From contig JBEVLT010000248.1 of NCBI GenBank assembly GCA_040509055.1, positions 1 through 32,088 on the forward strand: a stretch of 32,088 nucleotides of DNA, in the 5' to 3' direction. This document shows, piece by piece, positions 9,401-16,310 of the stretch (its first letter is position 1; every line of letters begins with the position of its first letter). The notes below the pieces were generated by a model. That model saw only the letters and a program-made list of their open reading frames with translations, made no database searches and was not told the DNA's origin. The DNA comes from JAJKIP01 sp040509055. GTDB lineage: Bacteria > Bacteroidota > Bacteroidia > Chitinophagales > Chitinophagaceae. A program made the position numbers and the translations under genes.

Positions 9401-12400
9401 TACGATTCAGGTTGCCACCCGGTCCGCCCGATGCGGTGCCCCATGAGCCGTCGCCATTGGCTGTAGTGCCAAAGGCCTGGCCGAACTGTGGCGAATAGGC
9501 CGGTATGGCCGCCACCGTGGTACCATTGGAAAGATAAAGCTTGTTGAATGCAGGCGTACTGGCCTGCACACCGGTAGCCCGCACATTGGCGCTGTCGCTG
9601 CCGCTGATGGTAAACGGCCAGTGCTGCAACGTAATATTGGCAGATGCCGATAGTACGGCAGCCGTACCTGTCAGCCTGATATATTTTGTAATGCCGCCCG
9701 TAGTCGTCAGCATGATGCTGTCCGTATAGGTACCAGCTGCGGGCGCATTCATCCGCACGGCAATGGTGGTGGCGGCCAGCGTATTGGCAGCAGGGGCCAG
9801 GCTGATCGTGGACGGGTTGGCTATCCAGGTAGTACCTCCATCGGAAGATATCTCGAATTTAGCCGGTGGCGTCAGCACCACGTTCGCTACCAGGTTTTCG
9901 CCCGATACAGTTACGTTTTGCGGAGACGAAGGCGTGCCCACGTTCTGGATAAAGGGCTGCATGATGCCGGCCGTGGTGATGACGGGTATACCTGATATCT
10001 CTACCGTGTCGGTAACATGTGCCGCAAAGCCGGGCTTGGAGCCCACGAGGTAATAAAAATACGAGGTGCCGGCAGCAGGCAGCACATCGGTCAGCTGGAA
10101 GTTGATGGCCGTATCGTTGCTGGCAGTAAGCTCGCTGATCTTTGTATAACCGGAGTTGCGCGTAGCGGAACGGTACAGTTCATATTTCAGTTGGTTCATG
10201 GCCCAGCTGATATTCCAGTCGAAGGTGCTGTTCGATGTTCCTTTTGTCCCGCGGAAATTGGAAATAGCAATATTCCTTGGCTGCACGGCGCAGACCGAAG
10301 CGCCTGCGGTGCAGGGATCCCAGGAACCGAAAAGACTGGCATTGGTATAAGAACCCGCTTCCGTGGCATTCAGCTGGAAGGACCAGGGCACCCTCGAGCT
10401 TATGTCCACCGGTGTACCGTTGAAGTATTTGCTCTTGTACTCGCCGTAATAGATCAGGCTGGTGCTGGTGCCGGCATCCCAGGCAGACCATCCGGCAGGT
10501 GCAATGCTCGTGCCCATCATCGTATTCAGGAATACCACTTTGTTGTTGGCGAGCGGTGAAGAACCGGTGCTGTTTTGCCAGGGCCGGCCCAGCACATATG
10601 CTGTGGCGCCGGTATTGTTGGGTATCTTACAATCACGGAATACATACCCGTATGCCTGTCCCGGCGGCGTATTGGCGGCCGTTATGTAAGAGCTGCCGGC
10701 GGCCGTTCTCGATTTCGGATAGATGACGGTGGAGTCGAACACCGCGATAGAGCTGCCAAAGATGAAATCGATATTGCCATCGATGTAACAATCTTTGAAA
10801 TAATGGCGTGGCGTACCGCTGCCTTTGATATACAGCGTATCCTGATTGCCAAGGAAGCGGCAGTTTTTGAATACGGCGCGGTCGGCATTCACCAGTACGG
10901 CTACGGCCTGCGTGCCATCGCCCCAGGTATTGGCAAACGTGATATTGAAAGCCGCAAAATCATTGGCATTGACGGTAAAGCTGGCCGAGTTCTGTGTACC
11001 CACCGTGCCGCCACCCGGCAGGGGATCGCTGGCGCCATCGGTGTAATACAGGATCACGTTGGCCACGCTTTCGCCATACAGTTGTATAAACGGCTTATTG
11101 GAAGGGATGGTGATCTTTTCTTTGTACTTCCCGTTCTTGATAAAGATGATGAACGGCGTGGTACGCCCGGCAGGCGCCGCATCGATCGCTGCCTGTACGG
11201 TGCGGTAATCACCGGAGCCGTCCTGCGCCACCACCAGCGCGGTGCCGGCAGGCGCCGTGGAAGCATAGGCATTCCCTGCTACCGGTATATTTACGGTCGC
11301 AGCGCCGGTACTCGCATTGGCAATCGTACCGGAGTAAGGACCAGCCACCGCAGCATTCAGCCGCACGCTGATCGTTTTGGGAGCTACCGTGCCACCTGTA
11401 TGCGGCACGCTCAGCGGTGTAGCATTGCCGTTCCAGGTCAGGCCGCCATCGCCGGATACCTGGAAGTTGGCAGGCGGAGTGATGGTAATGGCTGCAGCCA
11501 GGTTGGTGCCTGATACCGTATAGGTTTGCACTGCGGATGCAGCGGGTATATTTTGGGTAAAGCTGTTAAGCGTACCGGTGGCTGTAACAGTGGCCGCCTC
11601 CGTGATCCCGTTCAGGTAATTTTCCAGGTTAGTATAGTTGTTGGCCGCAATACCGTTCCTGTCGCCGGCATCGTTGGGGTTCAGGCCATGGCTGGTTTCC
11701 CAGGCATCCGGCATACCATCATGATCGGTATCGGCAGGTGCTGCTGTTGCATTCAACGTGGGCCATGCGTTCACGGTAGAAGCATAGGGCGTACCGTGCG
11801 GGTAACCGCCCTGCACATCGATGAGGCGGCCGGTACGGTTCAGCACATCATTTACGATACGCTGGTCCAGTGTATCGCGTACCAGGCTGGCGCCGCCGTA
11901 TTGCAGCACCAGGTTATAGGCTTCCTGCGCGGTATGCGTGGTGATGGGGCCCAGATCGAATGCAGTCAGCACTTTCGACTGGGTAGTATCTGCCTGCACA
12001 CCACCGCTCATGGCGGCGCCCAGCCAGTTGTTTTGTGTGATGACGGTCGAGCCATCCACATAATTACCCGTTAAAAAATATTTTCCATACGGCAATACCG
12101 GCGCCGATGTCTGTTTGCCGGGATTGATGATCATGTAGCGTACCGCCACACCGGATGAATTGCCGGTGGCGGTAGAAGGGCCATACTTGTAATAATTGCT
12201 TACGATATTGTAATTGCCGCCTTCGCCGCCGTTGACGTTGTAGGAACCCCAGTTATAAAGTACGTTGTTCCGGAAGTCCACGTTTTCCTGGCCGGCGGTA
12301 AAAGGTGAAAGGTTACGGCTGCCGTCGAAGCGGGGCGCTCTTCCTTTCACATGCGCGATCAGGTTGTGATGAAAGCTGGCATGCCGCCCGCCCCAGATAC

Positions 12401-13073
12401 CACCATAGCCGTGCTCTTCAAAGTCCACATCCCCGGTTTCGAAGTGGTAGGAGTAGTTCAGCGGCTCTGTAATAAAACTCCACTGAACGGTGATGCTGTC
12501 GCCGCGGTAGATGGTCAATGCTTCGTCCGAGCTCCAGCCCGAGGTGCAATGATCGACGATGATATGCTTGTTGCCCAGGTTGCTGAACGTATCGTCCGAG
12601 CCGCTGCCGTCCACCATACCACCGTTCTGGTTTTTATCGCCCATGCGGAAACGCAGGTACCGTATAATGACGTTGTCGCCGTTGATCACCACCGGGTGAT
12701 CGGCAATACAGATACCATCGCCGGGAGCGGTCTGTCCGGCAATAGTGGTATTGGCCTTGATATTCAGCCTCGATGTGAGGTGAATGGTGCCCGATACCCG
12801 GAACACGATCGTACGCGAAGAAGCGTTTTGCGATACGGCATAACGAAGGCTGCCGGGATTGTTGTCATCGTTCAGGTTGGTCACTTCATATACCGTGGTA
12901 GGCACCGAAGTAGTACCGCGGCCACCCGTGGCAAAACGCCCGGCGCCTTCCGCGCCCGGAAAAGCGACCAATTGAGCTTGCGATAACTGGCTTAGCAACA
13001 GGCTGCAAAGCAGCAGGCACAGCGCCGGCATTTGAAAGGAACGGATACTGCGGGGGAGTGTAAAAAGTTTCAT
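6495..13073 (-). CDS. Giant multidomain pectinase: PL1 pectate lyase + CE8 methylesterase, T9SS cargo
   Basis: A 2192-residue secreted protein. A signal peptide occupies residues 1 to about 33 (ending LLLSQLSQAQ). A PL1 lyase (about 34-490) has FPGAEGAGRFATGGRG, IIVDHCTSGWSSDE, RAPRFDG and the loop DTDHDGMPDAWE. Ig-like repeat 1 follows (about 495-600), then a CE8 methylesterase (about 608-920) with GTQAVAV, FLGNQDTLY, NIDFIFG and LGRPWQ, all key residues present. Next are a fibronectin III-like domain (about 930-1030), repeat 2, two copies of an HWPF module (about 1147-1345 and 1353-1550), repeats 3-7 (about 1560-2110), and a T9SS type A sorting domain from VYPVPAVRTI to KFIKN. The lyase and esterase should act in sequence on methylated homogalacturonan while held on the cell surface or released. 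No frame break was seen. Confidence 0.95.
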   Translation of the reverse strand: MKLFTLPRSIRSFQMPALCLLLCSLLLSQLSQAQLVAFPGAEGAGRFATGGRGTTSVPTTVYEVTNLNDDNNPGSLRYAVSQNASSRTIVFRVSGTIHLTSRLNIKANTTIAGQTAPGDGICIADHPVVINGDNVIIRYLRFRMGDKNQNGGMVDGSGSDDTFSNLGNKHIIVDHCTSGWSSDEALTIYRGDSITVQWSFITEPLNYSYHFETGDVDFEEHGYGGIWGGRHASFHHNLIAHVKGRAPRFDGSRNLSPFTAGQENVDFRNNVLYNWGSYNVNGGEGGNYNIVSNYYKYGPSTATGNSSGVAVRYMIINPGKQTSAPVLPYGKYFLTGNYVDGSTVITQNNWLGAAMSGGVQADTTQSKVLTAFDLGPITTHTAQEAYNLVLQYGGASLVRDTLDQRIVNDVLNRTGRLIDVQGGYPHGTPYASTVNAWPTLNATAAPADTDHDGMPDAWETSHGLNPNDAGDRNGIAANNYTNLENYLNGITEAATVTATGTLNSFTQNIPAASAVQTYTVSGTNLAAAITITPPANFQVSGDGGLTWNGNATPLSVPHTGGTVAPKTISVRLNAAVAGPYSGTIANASTGAATVNIPVAGNAYASTAPAGTALVVAQDGSGDYRTVQAAIDAAPAGRTTPFIIFIKNGKYKEKITIPSNKPFIQLYGESVANVILYYTDGASDPLPGGGTVGTQNSASFTVNANDFAAFNITFANTWGDGTQAVAVLVNADRAVFKNCRFLGNQDTLYIKGSGTPRHYFKDCYIDGNIDFIFGSSIAVFDSTVIYPKSRTAAGSSYITAANTPPGQAYGYVFRDCKIPNNTGATAYVLGRPWQNSTGSSPLANNKVVFLNTMMGTSIAPAGWSAWDAGTSTSLIYYGEYKSKYFNGTPVDISSRVPWSFQLNATEAGSYTNASLFGSWDPCTAGASVCAVQPRNIAISNFRGTKGTSNSTFDWNISWAMNQLKYELYRSATRNSGYTKISELTASNDTAINFQLTDVLPAAGTSYFYYLVGSKPGFAAHVTDTVEISGIPVITTAGIMQPFIQNVGTPSSPQNVTVSGENLVANVVLTPPAKFEISSDGGTTWIANPSTISLAPAANTLAATTIAVRMNAPAAGTYTDSIMLTTTGGITKYIRLTGTAAVLSASANITLQHWPFTISGSDSANVRATGVQASTPAFNKLYLSNGTTVAAIPAYSPQFGQAFGTTANGDGSWGTASGGPGGNLNRTFYEQFTVTATSGYDVMVDSLYVTSAFYNTSSNTKLAVVYSKSNFTTDSSDVFTIPGGFANSIALLNQTAGPTQQYALSVAGLGGITLHPGQTLTFRFYFSCGSSSAGRYAMLKDVKVTGKSTSQAVQGLVQHWPFNLSGSDSANVRSAGVTASTPSFNKLYVSNGTTVATIPAYSPQFGQAFGATSNGDGSWGTGSGGPGGNLNRTFYEQFTVTAASGYSVRVDSILVTSAFYNTASGTKLAVVYSKSNFTSDSADVSTSPGGFANSITLANQTGGPTNQYKLEVAGTAGVTLQPGQALTFRLYFSCSSSTAGRYAMLKDIKVIGLVSPAAGPSPAIATTGTLTGFTQTIGSPSAVQTYTVAGTGLTQNITITPPVNYEVSANGGTTWFSNASPLVLAQSGGAVATTTISVRLNATTAANYSGDITHASTGATTMNVAVSGTTQAASVITTTGTLTAFSQILGTPAAVQTYTVAGTGLTQNITITPPAGYEISNDGGVTWRTTASPIVLTHTAGVVATTTISVRLNAGALGTYNGAIAHTSTGAATVNVNVNGTTVPVPSITVTGTLTAFSHTVGTPSAVQTYTVAGANLGAAVTITPPAGFEVSGNGGGTWATNAAPLVLTPTAGTLAATTVSVRMNAAAAGPASGNISHTSTNAPAVNLAVSGNAIPTPLITLTGTPASFTQVQGKPSATQTFTVSGASLTGTITVTPPADYEFSTNGGASWSAAPVVLTPASGTVATATVSVRLNAAALGAHSGNITAVSNGAVTKTIALTGSTIPKPQIIVTQSLGTFEQTTATANPVQSYTVSGTNLTGNIVITAPSLFQVSGDGVYWASSLTLPRVSGAVAPTTVRLRLNVPVTGMFSGTLVHASTDADTVNVMLNGYKRVAEEYSVYPVPAVRTIFVAHPITLEKAVLTLYNASGQALATYSTQPNTIETSINISQLSQGLYYLEYRLADRKVLLKFIKN
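6745..7052 (-). repeat. Ig-like repeat 7 of the giant pectinase
   Basis: The most diverged copy, opening IVTQSLGTFEQTT and holding VQSYTVSGTNLTGNIVITAP. It is the last repeat before the T9SS sorting domain. Ends are approximate. Confidence 0.8.
7066..7382 (-). repeat. Ig-like repeat 6 of the giant pectinase
   Basis: Opens ITLTGTPASFTQ and contains TQTFTVSGASLTGTITVTPP, FSTNGGASW and SVRLNAA. About 105 residues; ends are approximate. Confidence 0.85.
7396..7718 (-). repeat. Ig-like repeat 5 of the giant pectinase
   Basis: Opens ITVTGTLTAFSHTVGTPSAV and contains QTYTVAGANL, VTITPPAGFEVSGNGGGTW and SVRMNAAAAG. Very close to repeats 3 and 4. Confidence 0.87.
7732..8054 (-). repeat. Ig-like repeat 4 of the giant pectinase
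   Basis: Opens ITTTGTLTAFSQILGTPAAV and contains QTYTVAGTGLTQNITITPPA, the same stretch as in repeat 3 up to the last residue, then ISNDGGVTW and SVRLNAGALG. Confidence 0.87.
8068..8390 (-). repeat. Ig-like repeat 3 of the giant pectinase
   Basis: Opens IATTGTLTGFTQTIGSPSAV and contains QTYTVAGTGLTQNITITPPV, then VSANGGTTW and SVRLNATTA. It begins the C-terminal run of five repeats. Confidence 0.87.
8424..9013 (-). repeat. HWPF module, copy 2, of the giant pectinase
   Basis: About 200 residues opening VQHWPFNLSGSDSANVRSAG and ending in the AGRYAMLKDIKV region. It matches copy 1 nearly residue for residue, with the same marks AYSPQFGQAFG, GDGSWGT, GGPGGNLNRTFYEQFTV and KLAVVYSKSNFT. I do not recognise a named family. 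The composition suggests a beta-sandwich, perhaps carbohydrate-binding, but this is inference. Confidence 0.85.
9040..9635 (-). repeat. HWPF module, copy 1, of the giant pectinase
   Basis: Opens ITLQHWPFTISGSDSANVRA and ends AGRYAMLKDVKVTG. It is directly followed by copy 2. The two share long runs of identical DNA, for instance in the stretch coding for NRTFYEQFTVTA, which points to a fairly recent tandem duplication. Confidence 0.85.
9658..9980 (-). repeat. Ig-like repeat 2 of the giant pectinase
   Basis: Opens ITTAGIMQPFIQNVGTPSSP and contains QNVTVSGENL, VVLTPPAKFEISSDGGTTW and AVRMNAPAAGTYT. It sits between the fibronectin III-like domain and the HWPF modules. Confidence 0.82.
11272..11588 (-). 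repeat. Ig-like repeat 1 of the giant pectinase
   Basis: Opens VTATGTLNSFTQNIPAASAV and contains QTYTVSGTNLAAAITITPPA, VSGDGGLTW and SVRLNAAVAGPYSG. It is the linker between the PL1 and CE8 catalytic domains, set apart from the other copies. Confidence 0.85.
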
Positions 13074-13097
13074 AAGCGTTTGTTCTATCGTTAGTAA

Positions 13098-13116
13098 AGG
13101 CTGCCCGGGGCAGCCT
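13098..13116 (-). terminator. Hairpin between the PL1 gene and the giant gene
   Basis: A perfect eight-base inverted repeat AGGCTGCC...GGCAGCCT with a three-base loop. On the - strand it is followed only by TTTACT, so termination would be weak. It may instead protect the 3' end of the upstream message or reduce read-through into the giant gene. Confidence 0.5.
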
Positions 13117-13144
13117 GGTTATTGCTGTTCGTAAGCAGCCGGCA

Positions 13145-14566
13145 TCAATGTACCAGGCTGTTGATATACACTTCGATATTGGTATACTGCCGCTGCAGCG
13201 TATACAGGGCGGCATCGTTCACACCGGGGTTCAGCCCGCTCTTCTTTTCCCATTCGTCCGGCATACCGTCTTTGTCCGCATCGGCCGGGGCCGGCAACGA
13301 ACGAAGGGCCGGCCAGGCCTGCACGGTCAGCTCGTATTCGGTACCATGCGGATAGCCGCCCTGTACGTCGATGAAGCGGCCCGTCCTGCTCTTTACATCG
13401 GCAATCACGCGCTGATCCATTGTATCCCGGACCGGCAGGCTGGCGCCAACTTTTTCCAGCACTGCTGCATAGGCTTCACCGGCCGGCTGCATGGGTATCG
13501 CTACCACGGCAAAGGGCTGGCTGACCACCGCTTCGTTTTTATCGGCTTCGGTACCGCCATTGCCCATGTGAATGCCCAGCCGGTTATTGGCCGTTACCTC
13601 CGGGGCATCATCTACATAGTTGCCGGCCACATAATATTTTCCAAACCCGATCGGGGGATTTTCCTGCCGCGAAGGATTGACGATGCGGGCACGCACCGTT
13701 TGGCTGGTAGAAGGCCCGTATCGGTAATAATTGTTTACCAGATTATATTGCCCGCCTTCGCCGCCGTATACGTTGTTGCCGCCCCAGTTGTAGATCACGT
13801 TGTTGCGAAAGTCCACGAAGTCTGCTCCTTCTGCCCAGGCACGGCTGAAACGGGGATTGCGGCTGACGCAATGTGCAAACAGGTTGTGATGCGCCGATGT
13901 ATGCAGCCCACCCCAGATACCGCCATAGCCGTGACGTTCGTAATCTTTATCGCCGGCTTCGAAGTGATAGGAATAGTTGAGTGGTTCCGTCACCAGGTTC
14001 CATTGCAGCGTGGTGCTGTCGCCCATGTATACGGAAAAACATTCGTCCGTGCTCCAGCTGATGCTGCAGTGGTCGATGATGATATTTTTTTTTCGGGTGC
14101 CGCCAAAAGCATCGTCTCCGCCATTGCCGTCCACCATGCCGCCTTTCTGGTATTTGTCGCCCATGCGGAAACGCAGGTATCGTACGATGATGTTATCTCC
14201 GCCAAGGCTGACAGGATGATCGGCCAGGCAAATGCCGTCCCCGGGCGCGGTTTGCCCGGCTATCGTCACATCGCCTTTGATAAAAAGTCTTGTTTGGAGG
14301 TGAATGGTCCCTGACACGGCAAAGACGACGATCCGTTTGCCTTTGGCCTCCACGGCTTCCCGGAAGCTACCCGGGCCATTGTCACCGAGGTTGGTAACGA
14401 TGTATATGCGGCCAGCGCGGCCGCCGGTGGTGTATTTGCCAAATCCTTCTGCTCCGGGAAAGGCAACAGGAACGAACTTATCGCCTGCTGCGGCCTGGGA
14501 CATACAGGATAGTCCTGCAAGTATGCCCTGCACCAAAAAAATCAGACAACGATACCTGTTTTTCAT
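13145..14566 (-). CDS. Pectate lyase, PL1, secreted
   Basis: About 473 residues from the ATG at 14566. The frame stays open to 14668, but that stretch covers a terminator and begins with a non-ATG codon, while the chosen start gives a signal peptide (MKNRYRCLIFLVQGILAGLS, likely cleavage near SQA). Catalytic features parallel the other PL1 proteins: FPGAEGFGKYTTGGRAG, DGNGGDDAFGG, IIDHCSISWSTDE, the histidine-rich GGLHTSAHHNLFAHC, and RNPRFSR with the probable catalytic Arg. The C-terminus has DADKDGMPDEWEKKSGLNPG and YTNIEVYINSLVH. It is clearly a paralogue of the 4929-6362 lyase, but it lacks that protein's canonical lipobox. It acts on de-esterified homogalacturonan by calcium-dependent beta-elimination. 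Confidence 0.94.
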   Translation of the reverse strand: MKNRYRCLIFLVQGILAGLSCMSQAAAGDKFVPVAFPGAEGFGKYTTGGRAGRIYIVTNLGDNGPGSFREAVEAKGKRIVVFAVSGTIHLQTRLFIKGDVTIAGQTAPGDGICLADHPVSLGGDNIIVRYLRFRMGDKYQKGGMVDGNGGDDAFGGTRKKNIIIDHCSISWSTDECFSVYMGDSTTLQWNLVTEPLNYSYHFEAGDKDYERHGYGGIWGGLHTSAHHNLFAHCVSRNPRFSRAWAEGADFVDFRNNVIYNWGGNNVYGGEGGQYNLVNNYYRYGPSTSQTVRARIVNPSRQENPPIGFGKYYVAGNYVDDAPEVTANNRLGIHMGNGGTEADKNEAVVSQPFAVVAIPMQPAGEAYAAVLEKVGASLPVRDTMDQRVIADVKSRTGRFIDVQGGYPHGTEYELTVQAWPALRSLPAPADADKDGMPDEWEKKSGLNPGVNDAALYTLQRQYTNIEVYINSLVH

Positions 14567-14641
14567 AAATAATACCGGCTTTCCGGGGCCTGAACGCCGC
14601 CGGTTAGCAACTGTAAGGTTAACCGCCAGGAAGTAGGTTAT

Positions 14642-14670
14642 AAAAAAGGTGCTGTCTTCCAACAACACCT
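14642..14670 (-). terminator. Rho-independent terminator after the susCD-lipoprotein block
   Basis: On the - strand AGGTGTTGT...ACAGCACCT forms a nine-base stem (one G-U pair) with a six-base loop, followed by six T residues (14647-14642). It starts eight bases beyond the DUF5123-like gene and would cut most transcripts from the susC promoter before the lyase genes. Confidence 0.85.
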
Positions 14671-14677
14671 GGTCTCT

Positions 14678-16285
14678 TTATCTCCACCGGGGATCGCCCG
14701 CCGTGGTCCGCCCTGCAAAGTTGTTGTCCGCAAACCTGAAATTGCCGTTAAACGGATCCTGCCACAAGGCGACCGAGGTACCGGCATAGCTGATCACAGA
14801 AGCCAGGGGATTAGCCGTTACCGTATGATCGGAAGTAACATAGTTGTTAAGCGAGCCGATCGACGTGCCGGTTCCTGCCCGCACATCCCTCACCAGTATA
14901 TTGCCCGAGTTCGGCTTTCCTTTGCCGAATATGCAATTGGTGATATTGATGCCGCCGGTCACATTCAGCGCGCCATAATCCACGATAAAGCTGCTGGTGC
15001 TGTTGCCAAACGGCGTTTCGTTGAAGGTGCAATTCTCGATGACAACGGATGTGGAGTTCTGCTTGCTCGTTACCACTTTTTCCGTTTTGTAAATCGTGCT
15101 GTTCTTAATGGAGATATTGGCTACGGCACAGTTCACGTTATCGACATTGATAACGCCATAGTTGGAAATGCTATCGATGATACAGTTATTGACCACAAAA
15201 TTCGTCACGTTGATCACAGCCGTCTGCAAACGCACCACGCCACGCATTTTTTCGATGCGGCAGCTCTCAAATCCTATCCGGGTAATGGTGCAGGCATTGC
15301 TGATATTGAATACGTATTTGGCGGTGTAGTCGGTAGCGATCAGCGATACATCCTGGAAGTCGAGGAAGCCGATGTTGCTGGCAGCTGTAATGTTAAAGTT
15401 GCTGGGGAGCGATATGATCGCCTGGTTGGGGTTGGTCAGATCAGCGCCGCTGATGATCTTCACCGATTTGCTCAGGTTGAGCGTAGCAGCTATATCATAC
15501 GTTTCGCCACGCTTCAGGATCACCGTGCTTGCATCGGCGATCTGGGGCAGCGTATCGGCCAGTACTGAAGCTCTGCCGGTGATCGGCCGCAGGTCGATAA
15601 TATTGCCGCTCAGGGGCACTGCCGTTCTGAAAGTAAGATATCCCTTGCTTTTGACTGCATCGAAGATCTCCGCCGAATAGAGCGTATTGGGGGTAAGCCC
15701 GGAAATGATCCTTCTTTCCGCCGTGAGATCGGTGGGCGTCAGGGTTACCGTGAAAGGCGTACCCGACGGCAGCGGCGTGATGACGATACGGACAAGACCA
15801 GGCGTGGTCCTCCACTTCAGCAACACGGCATTGTCGATGATATCCGATACGGAAAGCGGAAGAAATACCTGCTCGCCTGATATACCGAACCGGCTGCTGG
15901 TAACCCAACCGGACTGCGCCGTCGATCCCAGCGAATCGGCCTTCACCCGGGCAAAGTAGATCTGCCGCGGGGTCATGACCTCATCGGTAAAGGTGACGGT
16001 CGTTGTATCTACCTTCTTTTCCGAAAGAATGGAACCCTGCGGAAAGGTAGAGTCCTTAGAAAGCTGCACCGTATAGGTTACGTTCTTCCCGGTTGTAAAA
16101 AGAGAAGGCGCCCATTCCAGTTTGGCCTGTGTTTCGGTAGTCGTTACCGTGATGTTCCCGGGTTTGAAATTGCGGGGCAGCACCGGTTTTTCGGCATCTT
16201 CCTTTTTACAGGAAACGACCGTGGCAGCAAGCAGCACCATTGCAAAAAACCATCGGGCAGGCATGTTGTTGAATAACGTATTCAT
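14678..16285 (-). CDS. Surface lipoprotein with FN3 and beta-helix domains (DUF4957/DUF5123-like)
   Basis: A 535-residue lipoprotein; the signal ends VVSCKKED with the lipid-bearing Cys26. Two fibronectin III-like domains follow (about 38-225), with VTTTETQAKLEWAPS at the start of the first. A right-handed beta-helix made of short repeated strands with Asn ladders (about 255-500) comes next, with phrases such as VVNNCIIDSISNYGVINVDN and IKNSTIYKTEKVV. The C-terminus FRFADNNFAGRTTAGDPRWR is typical of DUF5123 proteins. In Bacteroidota pectin loci such proteins follow susD in the place of SusE/SusF and are thought to bind glycan at the surface. No catalytic motif is evident, although beta-helix lyases share the fold. 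Confidence 0.85.
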   Translation of the reverse strand: MNTLFNNMPARWFFAMVLLAATVVSCKKEDAEKPVLPRNFKPGNITVTTTETQAKLEWAPSLFTTGKNVTYTVQLSKDSTFPQGSILSEKKVDTTTVTFTDEVMTPRQIYFARVKADSLGSTAQSGWVTSSRFGISGEQVFLPLSVSDIIDNAVLLKWRTTPGLVRIVITPLPSGTPFTVTLTPTDLTAERRIISGLTPNTLYSAEIFDAVKSKGYLTFRTAVPLSGNIIDLRPITGRASVLADTLPQIADASTVILKRGETYDIAATLNLSKSVKIISGADLTNPNQAIISLPSNFNITAASNIGFLDFQDVSLIATDYTAKYVFNISNACTITRIGFESCRIEKMRGVVRLQTAVINVTNFVVNNCIIDSISNYGVINVDNVNCAVANISIKNSTIYKTEKVVTSKQNSTSVVIENCTFNETPFGNSTSSFIVDYGALNVTGGINITNCIFGKGKPNSGNILVRDVRAGTGTSIGSLNNYVTSDHTVTANPLASVISYAGTSVALWQDPFNGNFRFADNNFAGRTTAGDPRWR

Positions 16286-16310
16286 ATAGCAGGTTTATAG
16301 CTTAGCGAAA

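Noticed and set aside
13148..14314. 388-codon open frame on the + strand, antisense to the other PL1 gene
   Set aside because: Same reason: it mirrors a conserved lyase, and its translation resembles the 4986-6386 shadow only because the two lyases are paralogues.
14601..14625. Inverted repeat CGGTTA...TAACCG before the PL1 gene
   Set aside because: The arms have only six bases and no T-run or promoter element accompanies them; it is probably chance.
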